Shown: positions 12,374 through 22,978 of the stretch, in pieces
Numbering within the stretch: position 1 is the first letter of the stretch
How the letters are laid out: each line of letters begins with the position of its first letter
NCBI GenBank assembly: GCA_020747065.1
Contig: JAGMVK010000018.1
Span: forward strand, 806,001 to 870,000
DNA from: Cadophora sp. MPI-SDFR-AT-0126
Lineage: Eukaryota > Ascomycota > Leotiomycetes > Helotiales > Ploettnerulaceae
DNA length: 64,000 nucleotides
Direction of reading: 5' to 3'
Made by a program: the position numbers and the translations under genes
Notes under the pieces: model-generated
Told to the model about the DNA's origin: nothing
Database searches by the model: none
What the model saw: only the letters and a program-made list of their open reading frames with translations

Positions 12374-13826
12374 GCGACAATTTTGATACGAACTCGAAAT
12401 TCGGATACACCTGTTCTTGTACATGCACCTCCGATTCGTCATTTTCCTTTCTTGCATAGCGACGGGTTTTGTTTCGGCTCCGGCATGAAGCGTTTTTCTA
12501 CTTTTAATACCTGTATGTGTGCCTCTGAATTAGACTTGGGAGGTGCAACAGTCAATCCTTGCAGCGATTATTGCATCTGCATGCGCCAAAAGATATGCAG
12601 CATCATCATGATGTTACTTTTACGGGGACGAGAGTTCTTATGGATGAGTTAAAAACGGATAGTCTTCGGCAAGAAGGCAATAAAAATGCGTTAATGTTGG
12701 CATGAAGGGTTTTTTGTTCTTTTTCTTTGTTTTGCATTGGGCTTTATCTTTTGTTTTGGTGCAGATACATGGAGGCCAAAAAGTATCCATGCATCAGCGA
12801 TTGTTTTATAGTATAGAGGGAGGGGGATAAGATGGGGTTGGGGGGTTTCTTGTACGAGGTCTTCTCTTGTGTGGCTCTGCGCATGGCGGTGACGAAGCTG
12901 TGGTGTTTGAGCAAGATGGTCTTGCTACTCGGGCAGACTTGGGACTCGAATACACTCGGTGTGCGGGCAGGGATAGATCTGGCATGGCATGGCATGGCAT
13001 GGATGGGAAAGAAGCAGGGAAATGTGGCTATGCTCACAGGCTGGCACATCTCTTCCCCAATGAATCGGAACAACCACGAGACACATGGTATATGTGGGAT
13101 GGACGGAATGTATGGAAGAAATGAAGTAACGGCTTCACGTACCACAACTGTCTTCCTGAACCGCTGCGTAACGACCGCAAATGTGATGTGGAACACTAGC
13201 CAAGCGGCTATTCGGATTCTTCGGAGACGCTCAGTATTCGAATACGTGTTGGATTGTTTGCCATTAGACTGTCATTTCATGCTTGAGCTCATTCGGTGAC
13301 TCCTCGAACATGTTTACCTTTTCCCGCTCTACCCAATAGCAATAGCAGTACATATACATGGTGAACGAAGCGAGGTGGACCCTGACAAATATCTGGATAC
13401 CCTCACGTGTCCCCTGTAGTCATGCTGTGGCGAATGGCATCGTAATGGCATTCGCTGACAGATAGATCCCCCTTCTCTTGCACGTTTGTTTGCAGTCTTG
13501 AATCGAACATTGAGGTCCAGAATAAGGTTGTCCGTGCTTCTCCGTGAACCAAGCTCAAATGATACAGGAGGTTATAACTAAAGTTACGTACTGTACCTTT
13601 GCCCCAATTACACCATGGTCATTTCGATATATTGTTGCTTCCAGGACTGTACATCTTTCAACACTTGGGAGTCAATGCTCTCCGTTCCAGTCAATGAGTA
13701 GAAGAATATACTATCCGCATTCAAGCTTCCTGTATGTCACACAAGCAGGACACCAAGCTCTCCATATAATATATCAGTCCACCCATGGAGGAGCAGCCAG
13801 GAACCCACCTGAAGTTGAGGGGCAGT
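12374..13826. other. 3' flank of the Ser-rich protein gene and spacer
   Basis: This holds the probable 3' UTR (AT/T-rich stretches near 12660-12760) and no supportable gene. A pure GGCAT pentamer repeat, four copies, lies at 12981-13000. Open stretches on both strands near 12744-13300 lack recognisable protein content. Confidence 0.55.
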
Positions 13827-13906
13827 GACGACCCACCTGGTGGTAACTTTGAATGAGTTTGCCCCTTTAGATTCAGGCCCTTGACGACCCACCCGGTGGT
13901 AATTTT
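13827..13906. repeat. two copies of a 23-24 nt element with a CCACC-N-GGTGG palindrome
   Basis: GACGACCCACCTGGTGGTAA at 13827 recurs as GACGACCCACCCGGTGGTAA at 13883, differing at one base in this core, about 56 nt apart. Each copy has an 11-nt dyad (CCACC, one base, GGTGG). It could be a paired protein-binding site or the remnant of a local duplication. No neighbouring gene start is close enough to assign a role. Confidence 0.55.
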
Positions 13907-14089
13907 CAAAGGTTTTGTTCCGTATACCTTTGGATTTCCGCCGCATTTGTTGTGGTCCCTATATTTATATTTTGGAGGCCAAACTTGCCAACCTGAATAC
14001 GTATCTTCCCCAGCAGCACAGATGTCATGATATCCACTGTATCTTCAAATCGCAGTATTTCTAACATACTTCCTTCTAAAAAGTGAGGT

Positions 14090-14558
14090 GTTTAAGAGAT
14101 TAGACCTGGAGCGTCCATAACATCAAGCGTTGACGTGTCGTCTTCTAGTGCTGCGCGGCCTTCTACAGCCATATCCAGCGATTGTGAGAGAGATCTTTGT
14201 ACTGAAATTACGACTGGTTGTCGAGACTCGTCCACGGAAACGACAAAGCCCAAGCCCTTGATCGCTTCCGCTTATTCGGTCCATCCATTCCGGCGTAGCT
14301 CACGGCGTTGTCAGATCCATCAGGATTTGTCTGCCGTGATGAAATTCGAGACCGTGTCGGAGGAGGAGAAGGGGATGAAGACGGAGAAGTCGGTGGAGAG
14401 GTTGGAGCAGAGGAGAGAGAGGATGATGACGAACAACGAGATGTCAGAGGCGGCGACGCGGGAGATAGTGGTAGCAAAGGGAAGGAGAGTGCGATATTGA
14501 CACGCGAGGTTGATGTTATAATAAACACCAAAGCTAAAAATAAAAAGGCAATTCAGAT
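14090..14558 (-). other. coding-like stretches downstream of the SGNH hydrolase, no coherent gene model
   Basis: The minus strand reads protein-like in separate frames. One is a hydrophobic segment (DISLFVIILSLLCSNL, about 14400-14450) that then runs to ITADKS and a stop. The other is GLGFVVSVDESRQPVVISVQ followed by LDMAVEGRAALEDD (about 14100-14265). The plus strand of the same stretch is also open. They could be exons of a small unrecognised gene, a tail of the SGNH gene reached by splicing at 14563 (a GTGAGT donor occurs there), or chance. I could not build a single frame with normal introns. Confidence 0.25.
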
Positions 14559-15695
14559 TTACTCACTAGCAACGTGACCGAGTGTCTTGAGATGGAAACG
14601 TCTTCCCGACCAAGAATCGTCAGGATTACCAGTCGGGCTGATGATATTCAGGAGCTGGTCTTGGGTTGCTTGTGTATCATTTATAAATGTATAGTTCTGT
14701 GCCCATGCGGTCTCCAGACGATCCGTATCTTGAAGTGTGGCATATTGTAGGTCATCCTCTGGAGGTGACATGTTCCAAAACCAGACATCGTTGAGGAAAT
14801 ATTGATTGTTGAGATTATGACCTGGCTCGCAGAAGCGGTGATTCTCGAACAAAGTCGAGGGATTGAAGAATCTGATGTGATCATTTGCAAAGCCTGATGT
14901 AGATTGTTCGATGATCGAATTGACCTTGACTGAGAGAGCATTTAGTTTGGTATGTAGAGCGTTGGAAAGCTTCGGAGCTTTGATGATTCCAAAGGATTGG
15001 TCATTACACCAATCACTGTCTGGAGACTTGACGTTGAAAAACTCGGCATAACCGACAGCATATAGATAGAAGCCATCTCGTTCTTTGATCAAATCAGTTG
15101 CCAAGATTGCTCGTAACTGATCGTGGTGGTCGAAATAAAAGGACTTCGTCGCTCCTTCGCTTGCGGCTGCATCAAGACATGCTTCCCACGTCATGATGAC
15201 CTTGAAACAACCACCATCGGGATCTGGATAATCTCTCTGCGCTGTTGTTATGTCTCCGACATATATGCACTTTATGAGTATCTCACCAAAGTGCGCATCG
15301 TTGCCTCCTAGTTGCATAGTCAAAAGATAAGGCCGACCAGCTTGCTGGATTTGAGAGTTGCTTCCTGTTGTGGCATCCTGGAGGTGAGCACCAGAGCAGG
15401 CCGCAAACTTGAATGAGATGGGGTCGCCTGTCCAGGTATTGTCGCCTGCCATCAAAGCTTCCCAAGCTCCCGCGTGTCGGTAGCAATGCGTCCATTGGTC
15501 AGGCCCTCAGTATGCATCTTTGCTGATGACAGCCTGGCCAGCTGCCCAAGAGTCCCCAATTGAGGCAAAGTCAAAGTGTGATTGAGCAAGTCTTTCGCTG
15601 AGCTTTTCGGTTTGTGTTAAGGGGCTTCCAAGTGTGGTGGATAGATAGGCAAGACCTGAAAGCAGGATAGATCCAAGAGACGATAGTTTTTGCAT
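14559..15695 (-). pseudogene. SGNH/GDSL-type hydrolase with an in-frame TGA
   Basis: The start at 15695 gives a signal peptide (MQKLSSLGSILLSGLAYL) followed by the SGNH block I motif ASIGDSWAAG. Downstream in the same frame are a QLGGNDAHFG block III-like motif (catalytic-region Asn) and a GRRFHLKTLGH block V-like end with its His, so the catalytic order Ser-...-Asn-...-His is visible. The frame contains exactly one stop, TGA at 15509-15507, between KDAY and GPDQWTHC, with coding continuing in phase on both sides and no splice signals around it. TGA could come from CGA or TGG by one transition. Homologues are secreted lipase/esterase-like enzymes. The C-terminus is either GHVASE-stop at 14559 or a splice at GTGAGT just before it. 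Probably an inactivated allele; an assembly error or stop readthrough are the alternatives. Confidence 0.75.
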
Positions 15696-16610
15696 GACTG
15701 AAGAGAATAAAAGTAACTGAAATATGGGGATATGCTTCCGACAATTTGGATGGACGAGTGGGATAGAACAACCACGTAGGTTGTTGGATATAAGGATGAA
15801 AAGTATCATTTGGAACAACTTGCAATAACGATGTTATACATAGTTATTGCGCCGCTCTAGAGGTCATCTCGCAAAGTATAGACACACACGAAGTCTATTA
15901 TTGGTTTTAATACAGAGGACTTGGATTTGCGCCGCAATAACTCCTGAAATTGTAGTCATGGAACTCCTACAGGCCACTTTCCATCCACGGAGGAGGGAGG
16001 AACGAGAAGCAAACGTGGGCAGAACTCACAGATCAACTTCAGGAGCGCGTGGTCTATAGTTAGCCTAGATCACACTATTTGCATACTGCTGTGCCTTTGT
16101 TGAATTTAGAGGACACTCCTGATATAATTATCTTACAGGGCTTCCAAAGGAACAACAAAGGAACAACTGTTGGCTTGGTGTAACGTCAGGGTGGAATCCC
16201 GGTGTTGGCTTTTGGTTGAAGGCTTTCTGGCCCGGCCTAAGGATTGCGGGCCCAGGTTCGTTTTGATTCCGAAGTGCGTCGGAGTAAGATTTTGGAAATT
16301 TTAGATATGTAGGAATGTTGGTTTGAACTAGGTGACATTGATGATGGTTTCAGGAAATGCATGACCTGCACGCGGTGGTATCTATTATGGCCGCGAGGCA
16401 GGCATGTGGCGGGGGCCGGGCTTTGCGGCAGGGCGTCCTGCGCTGTTTCATTTCTATGGTGACAGTACGAAGCTTGAACCTGGCATTTCCTCGCCGCTCA
16501 AACCGACAGTAACCTTACAGTGTTCGAATTCTTCTTCTGGCATGACGACCAAAGCAACAATTTCTCTTCCCCAAACCTACACGAAGGACGAAAAATTTCA
16601 ACAACCGGGC
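15696..16610. other. spacer between divergent genes
   Basis: It lies between the starts of the SGNH hydrolase (minus) and the ATPase-like gene (plus), so it should contain both promoters. A short near-tandem duplication (AAGGAACAAC) occurs near 16147-16163. The frame of the downstream gene stays open back to an in-frame ATG at 16542, which could extend its N-terminus by 23 residues. Confidence 0.5.
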
Positions 16611-17846
16611 ATGAAAATGCGTTTCATTATCGGGTTCATCGCACTTACGTTCTCTACCATCCTTATTTTGCGTTCTAGACGGGCGTTGGTTCCCGATGTT
16701 ATTGATCACGAATTTGGAGTGGCATTCGACCTCACGTTTCCGTATGGGTAGGTCAGTTTCCCGGTGTATCACTCCTCTGTTAAGCCTCATTACGTACAAG
16801 TATGGCTTGCTAATTTCTCCCTCTATACAGGACTGCGGCAATAAGCTATCCAAACGGAACGGTTGTGAATGTTGCAAAGATAGATGCATTGCCATCGTAC
16901 CAGGAGATGTTTTCTCGTTTGTCACTCCGTTCATCAGTACACTTACAGTACCAGCCTCTTGAATCCATTAAGCTTTTAAGCATTGAGCTAATGAATGTCT
17001 AGTCCTCCCTATGAGTCTGTCGCAGATGCCCTCCGCGACTACTCCCGTCAAATAGCCCGCGCTTCTCGCAAGGCCGCAGGTCTACCAGCGTCTTCAGATG
17101 TCGGAGAACTCGCAAAACTCATCGTCTCACTCCGCTCGGCGGTGGAGGCACATCTCGACGGGCGTATCATCTCCGGTGCGGCAGCAACAATTCCTCACCT
17201 AGCTGCGATGTACCCTGAAGATCTCGAAGATGCTTTTGAGTACATCGGGCTTATTTATCTTCCACAGTACCCGTACTGGTACGGCGGTATATTTACCGAA
17301 TCGGGTGCTGTGTATACTGGCAATGGATTTGGTTTGTGCTCAAATTACACAGACCGAGCTTTATGTGAGGAGGAAAAACGCAATTCACCTCATCAACCAT
17401 CACATGAAAATATACTTTCCATAGCATACACGACGGGCATTTTGACTTCGACGTGGTCAATTAAAAGTATGGGGTTTTCATACCCCGGCTCTGATATGTT
17501 CAAGCTCGTCGATATGAATCTTGGGTGGGATAAGAGACGTGAGAATCCCAAGGATGACTATTATTGGGAAATGGTCAGGGACGCCATCATCAAGCCAGCT
17601 TTGGAAGCGATCATGTATCATCACTCCAACACGAGTAAGATATTTTTACATGGAGATCGTTCTACAAATGAGCGCTTCCAAGAAGTCCTGAAAGAGGTAG
17701 TCGACAGGGTACTAGGGAATGAGACTGAGATTTTTGAGCTGGATCCAGTGTTTGCTGCCGTCAGAGGTGCAGCTGAGATGGCAAAAATAGTCTATTGGGA
17801 TTACAACCAGACCAGATCAAGAGCGGATATAGGCAACGACTTGTGA
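16611..17846 (+). CDS. membrane-anchored, actin/Hsp70-fold ATPase-like fungal protein (divergent)
   Basis: Exons 16611-16747, 16831-16947 and 17003-17846 join to 365 residues. The last intron (16948-17002) is phase 2, has a CTAAT branch and a TCTAG acceptor. The N-terminus has one membrane segment (FIIGFIALTFSTILIL), then EFGVAFDLTFPYGTAAISYPNG, corresponding to the phosphate-1 hairpin of actin-like ATPases but without the usual DxGT. Later features are GLPASSDVGELA, an AATIPHLAAMYPEDLEDAF segment, GNGFGLCSNYTD and the C-terminal ELDPVFAAVRGAAEMAK, which recalls the phosphate-2/adenosine region of fungal Hsp70-related proteins. The family is known to me only as hypothetical proteins with a nucleotide-binding actin-like fold. 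Loss of the first motif suggests a non-canonical or inactive site (inference). Confidence 0.75.
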
Positions 17847-17991
17847 TCTGGCTAATGCAGCAATTGATAGTCAATTTTTACTTTCGCAAGCTAATGCCTC
17901 AGAGGCGATAATGAAACCGATTGCCATTTCAAACTTTTCCAAATTCTGAAGTCATCGCTTTAACCACCATCAATAATACCAAATCAGAATT

Positions 17992-18537
17992 CTAAGATGC
18001 TGTGAAAGTCGCCAGGCAATCTACCTTCCTTTCGGCGACCTCTCTGCTTTTCAGGATGGTCCTTCGCTCTTCCATGTCCATATCCATACCCATCTCATCC
18101 TCGAACATCCATCTCCATCTTTGCTTTTTGATTGTAATCTCATAAGTGTTTCCTGGCACCATGAGTCTAATATCTGAATTCCTCAACCCATCGGCCTTCG
18201 GTACGACGCTAATCGTATACTGCGTCGAGAACTTCTGACCGGGTTCCAGCCGCACCAACGATGTATCCTCAAGATCCAACGCCTCCTCATCCCAATCATC
18301 AGCAATGAGAGCCGAACCTCCTCCTATCCTGCGATGATTGCGTTGAGGGTCTCTAATCTCAATACCGCCGCTGTAATCGGCCCACAGACGGACAAGCGCC
18401 CAGATCGGCTTGGAAGCGGTACATTCGTACTCTGTGGTCACCGTGAATGGTGGCTGGCCGGATAGGGCGCAGGTCGGATAGGATGTTGTTACAATTGTGG
18501 ATATCTGCGGTTGGTGTGGGGCCCTGGAATAGGACAT
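17992..18537 (-). CDS. small conserved fungal protein of unknown function
   Basis: A single exon of 181 residues begins MSYSRAPHQPQISTIV, with PTCALSGQPPFTVTTEYEC followed by a predicted beta-rich region (IWALVRLWADY, EPGQKFSTQYTISVVP) and a charged tail with DEMGMDMDMEE. The order 'P-x-C-x-L-x-G-x-PPFTVT ... LEPG' is shared by a large family of intronless Pezizomycotina proteins without assigned role (recalled, not searched). It has no signal peptide or membrane segment. It is convergent with the ATPase-like gene, with 145 nt between stops. Confidence 0.8.
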   Translation of the reverse strand: MSYSRAPHQPQISTIVTTSYPTCALSGQPPFTVTTEYECTASKPIWALVRLWADYSGGIEIRDPQRNHRRIGGGSALIADDWDEEALDLEDTSLVRLEPGQKFSTQYTISVVPKADGLRNSDIRLMVPGNTYEITIKKQRWRWMFEDEMGMDMDMEERRTILKSREVAERKVDCLATFTAS

Positions 18538-19285
18538 TGTTTCGAATGCGCTGATGTTCCTTCAACAGCGGCACAGTTAAAAGGGAATAGGGAACCCAGT
18601 GAGATATTTACTTTACAGAGTTAAGCGATTCGCTAATTCAAGGGGTAGAAGGGAAAAAGGGGAGTCCGTTCACTGCCCAGGGATGTCTTGCCTCCACGTG
18701 ATGATATTACCCCTCATCTTACTCCAGGCCGAACCAGACCAGACCATTGCAGAAGAAGTCCGCCAAGCAGATTATCCTCGATCATGATGTGATGATTGTC
18801 ATGGCTTTGAATCTCTGTGCACATCCCACGCAGTTCTGCATACATGTGCCGTCTATTCCCTCACCCACCACCCATCGGCCAGTCACCGCCAGTCTACTGG
18901 CGGCCAGCGTTATGCTTAGACGCTGTTTTATGTTCTCTTGCATTACTTATCGTGCGAGTTGTGCTGCTTCGTCCTATCATCAACGTTGGTGGCGGTTTGG
19001 AGGGAGCGGGGTCCTCTCGAAATGTACGTATGCCAAGACTGAGCGTTATCGGGTCTGGACTTGTTTGCTTGACTGCTTGAACTTCTGCTTTTGAAAATGC
19101 ATGCCGAGAGCATGGCTGTGTTCGCATTGGATTGAAAGGCTCTGGTAGGTGAAGAAGGCGAGTAAAGGCTTCTCTTAAGCTTGTCTTGGTCCTTGTCTTT
19201 ATCTATTTTTCAATTACCGCTCTTCTTACTCCCTTTCTTCTTTAATCAGACATCTCTCGCCACTGCACTGTTTCACCCCGCAATC
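18538..19285. other. divergent intergenic region
   Basis: It should carry the promoters of the small conserved protein (left) and the sorbosone-dehydrogenase-like gene (right). CT-rich sequence just upstream of 19286 (about 19175-19260) looks like a pyrimidine-rich leader. No other gene is seen. Confidence 0.5.
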
Positions 19286-20855
19286 ATGAGATCTGATATC
19301 CGCAACCTCTTCGCTCTGGGGACAGCCCTCCTTGGAGTCGCAGAGGCAGCGACTTGCGACTTGACGAATAACTTTGCAGAGCCAGTACTTGCAAATGGGT
19401 GGGAATACAAGCTCATCGCAAAAGGCCTTACGAAACCGAGGAGCATTCTGTTTGATAGCGAGGGGAACCTCTTGGTTATTCAGCAGGGAGCGGGATTGAT
19501 CCACCTTACTTTCGATGATGGGGGGAGTACTTGCTTGGATGTAGCTAAGAAAACCTTCTTGATCAATTCTACGGAGGTAAGTAATCCATGTGTCGCACGA
19601 TAGCCAACTTTATTTGGCTAGAGTTGACATTTACTTAGTTGAACCATGGCCTTGCGCTCTCGAACGATGGAAAGACACTCTACGCATCCTCTTCCGAAGC
19701 AGTCTTTTCATGGACCTACGATGCCGCTGCAGGAACCGTGGGCGACACAAATACCACCTTGATAGTTGGTATGGACAACGACGACCACACAACCCGCACA
19801 CTTCTCATGTCACAGAAGGAACCAGGCACGATCATCGTCAGCAGAGGTAGCAGCTCGAACCTCGATTTTGCCGCAGAATCGCTCGACTCCGGACATTCCC
19901 AGCTCAAAGCCTTTGACGTGACGGCCCTAACGTCCGATTCCGACCCCTACAACTTCAACACGGCCGGTCGTCTTCTCGGCTGGGGTCTCCGCAACTCAGT
20001 TGGCGTCGCAGAAGAACCTCTTACAGGCGGCATATACTCCGTCGAGAACTCCGTCGACCAGCTGGAACGCAACGATGTCGATATCCACCAGAACAATCCC
20101 GGTGAAGAAGTCAATTTCCACGGATTCCTCAATGGATCGACTGAGAACCAAGGAGGCAATTACGGATATCCATTGTGCTATGCGTTGTGGAATACCAGTA
20201 TCCCGAATGCGGATAACCTGACTGTTGGCGCGCAGTTCACCAGTGAGCAGAATGCGACTGTGGATGATAATTTCTGTGCGGAGGAGAGAGTACCACCGCG
20301 TCTGACATTCGAGGCGCATGTTGCGCCGCTGGACATCATTTTCCTGCCAAATGGGACGAAGGCTTATGTCTCGTTCCATGGGAGTTGGTGAGTCTCTTTC
20401 TCCACTTTCTTTCTCCACTTCCCCATCTTGCTCCACACTACCCTTCAAACTCAAACTCTCTCCATCTAACAAGACTCCTTCACAGGGACCGCACCGAACC
20501 AGCAGGCTACAAAGTTGTATCCCTCGACTTCTCGAACGGCTCCCCCGTTGCAGAAAGCACCAGCATGACCGCCGCACAAGACATATTCGCCAATCCAGAC
20601 ACTACCGCCTGTCCAGGTAGCTGTTTCAGACCTGTTGGCTTAGCACTCGATGGGAAAGGTAGACTGTTCGTGTCGAGTGATTCGAGCGGTGAGTTGTATG
20701 TGCTTGCAAAGACTGGGGAGGGGAGTGAGAGTCCGACGAGCACGAGTCCGGCGCCAGCGGCGACGTCGAGTAAGGAGAGTGCAGCAGGGAGAAGTGGGGT
20801 GGTCAGTGTGCTTGTTTTAGTTGGTGCGGGAGTGTTTGCGATGGCGCTGTTGTAG
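19286..20855 (+). CDS. secreted, probably GPI-anchored sorbosone/glucose dehydrogenase-like beta-propeller
   Basis: Exons 19286-19576, 19639-20387 and 20486-20855 (introns 62 and 98 nt) encode 469 residues. ATG 19286 is chosen because it gives a signal peptide (MRSDIRNLFALGTALLGVAEA). The mature part reads as a beta-propeller: KPRSILFDSEGNLLVIQQG, LNHGLALSNDGKTLYASS, GWGLRNSVGVAEEP, GGNYGYPLC, PLDIIFLPNGTKAYVSFHGSW and FRPVGLALDGKGRLFVSS. These match the PQQ-dependent sugar dehydrogenase-like (L-sorbosone dehydrogenase) family of fungi. The C-terminus is a Ser/Thr-rich spacer ending in a hydrophobic stretch (VVSVLVLVGAGVFAMALL), the usual GPI-attachment form. Likely role: oxidation of a sugar or aldose at the cell surface; the true substrate is unknown. 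Confidence 0.88.
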
Positions 20856-21740
20856 GGTGGATGGGGAATTTGGACATCGAGAGCGAGGGAGCGAGGGTGT
20901 AGAAGGGGAGGAGGGAAGAGAATCGGAATGATGGTGGAAGAAATGAGGGATGAGATTACGATATGATATTATGATCCAAGATTTTGTCCGGAAATTTTTA
21001 AAAGAGCTTCTTCCTATATATGCTTTTCCATATACTAAATATAAGCTTACTTTATCACTACACTTTATATAATAGAGCCAACACCATGTTGAAATAAGGT
21101 TAGAGCTAGAATTAAGCTCGGAATGACACTTCTGCAGTACGCTGAGGAATATTCTCACCATTGCTGAGGCAGCGGGACTGTCAAAACCCCTTGCACATCG
21201 ATCAACCGTGTTGAGTGGTTATAAAGAACAGGCTCACCTCAATACATTCTTCAGTCTTTGTTACGGATTCGGTCTATGCTGAAATGTGTTTTTACTTTCT
21301 TTACTTTGCTTCCCCTTAGTTCAACAAAGTTGGCTTCACTTCCACTCCCAAGCTAAGCGAGAGAAGTCAACAACATCTTGACATCGCGATACTCTTTTCA
21401 GCTTGGACCCTTACCCAAAGTCAAGTTTATTGAGTTCACACTGTCGATTTAGGCAATTGACTGGGTTAATTTCGTTGTCTATCGTTCCGGCAAAGTTTTG
21501 CGATCGCTAAGACTTGTTTGCATCAATAAAGTTAGCAGTCAGCCCTGCGGTCTGTCTGGAGGCTTGCACTGCCTCCGCCTCCAAGGAGGTATGCACCCAG
21601 ATCATCACTTTCTCTCTCCACACAACCACCCCGAACTCCAGACAAGCAGTTTATTCCTTCTTCAACCTCGATCCATAAAGCACGTCAAGTCGCGTTAATA
21701 GACCGTCCTTAAGTCACCCAGATCAATATAAGCCATTGCA
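20856..21740. other. intergenic region
   Basis: AT-rich sequence at 20980-21070 probably contains the 3' UTR end of the dehydrogenase gene. The right half should hold the promoter of the gene at 21741. No coding sequence supported. Confidence 0.5.
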
Positions 21741-22869
21741 ATGGCCCTTCAAAGCGCCGCTAATTTTCTCGGAAACCAAGCCCTCAGAGGTCTTCGCATG
21801 GGCACAGTACGGTACGGACCGGCAATAGCGCAGGCGCGCGCCGTTGCTGCAGAAGCATTTATTCGTGCTGCGGACGCGAGTAGGCAGTTCAAGCGTGATG
21901 AGGCAATCAAATTGGAAGACCCGCTCACGGAGGAGGAGTATGGAGTGCTAGAAGCAGATCTCGTTCACGACAAGTTCCTGAGTGATGAGGAGCATGAAGA
22001 CAGTGGAGAGACTATTGTACCATGCAGAGAGACGATTGTAGAGGGTCATCCTCGTGCAATACGTGTCTGCTGCCAGACCATCCGATCAAGTAGAGAGGCA
22101 TTTAAAACGACGGGCATCGAGAGCCCTATACCTGTTTTCTCGCATTGGTGTCTGGAGGTATGGAGATTCCCGCTCGTATATAAAAAAATTTGCATTCAAC
22201 TCGATCGTTGGATCTAACTTAAGGCAAGTTGGTGGCATCTTCTACGAATTACGAGAGAACAAAGCAATTCAAGAGAACGAATCGATGCCTTCCCGAGTCA
22301 GCGATGGAAGGAGCATCATTTACCAGGAAATGGGAGCTGAATCGAGGAGGATCAAGCTGGAAGTTACTGCAAATAGAGTCATGCATCCTAGCGCGAAATA
22401 TATCGATGTAGGGACGACGACCTTGGATGATGATAGGATCATTTGGGCTGGTATGTAACTCAACCCAAATCCACGAGCTAAGTGCTCATACCATTCTCTT
22501 ACAGCATCACTTATATTCCGCCGCTTCGCCACAAGCTACGATCTCTTCATCGACAATTGTCAGCACTTTACGCAGCTCCTAGCCGAAGTCATTAGCGGTC
22601 GCTTAAAGCGCGACGATGTGAGGCGCTTTTTCGATAGCAGATCTGTCATGAAGATCCCCATTGCTGCCAGCTGGCTCGCCGCGCCTGTGTATGGATGCAC
22701 AGTAGCTCTGCACCATGCGCTCAAACCTGAGGGCGATGGTGATGGGGATGGAACGGCGACGAGTGAGAGTTCTGCGCATCAGAGCGTTGGGAGGTTCTTG
22801 GATAGCATGGAGAATTTTTATTTGCATCCCAGAGTTTACGCTGCTAGGCGTAGACAGAGGCTGTTTTAG
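21741..22869 (+). CDS. papain/LRAT-like fold protein with HW...NCQHF motif
   Basis: Exons 21741-22147, 22224-22450 and 22505-22869 give 332 residues. The first intron uses a GTGTCT donor rather than the GTATGG nearby, because only that choice joins FSHW to QVGGIFYEL in phase. Motifs visible are a conserved-type His in PVFSHWQVGGIFYELR (about residue 135) and YDLFIDNCQHFTQLLAEVI with a Cys-His in exon 3. This His...Asn-Cys-x-His layout recalls the permuted papain-like (LRAT, PPPDE, NlpC/P60-like) enzymes. Acyltransferase or peptidase activity is possible but not shown. There is no clear signal peptide; the N-terminal region is helical (AQARAVAAEAFIRAADAS). Convergent with the following gene, 109 nt between stops. 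Confidence 0.72.
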
Positions 22870-22978
22870 AGAGGCCTTACGTATATACGGTAACATATAA
22901 TCCTGTATGAAACGGCAGAAAACATGATTAAGTACAATACCCATAACATGAGGATAAGAGACCCAAGTATCGATCTCA

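Noticed and set aside
12981..13000. GGCAT pentamer repeat as a regulatory element
   Set aside because: Only four copies of a simple repeat; ordinary microsatellite.
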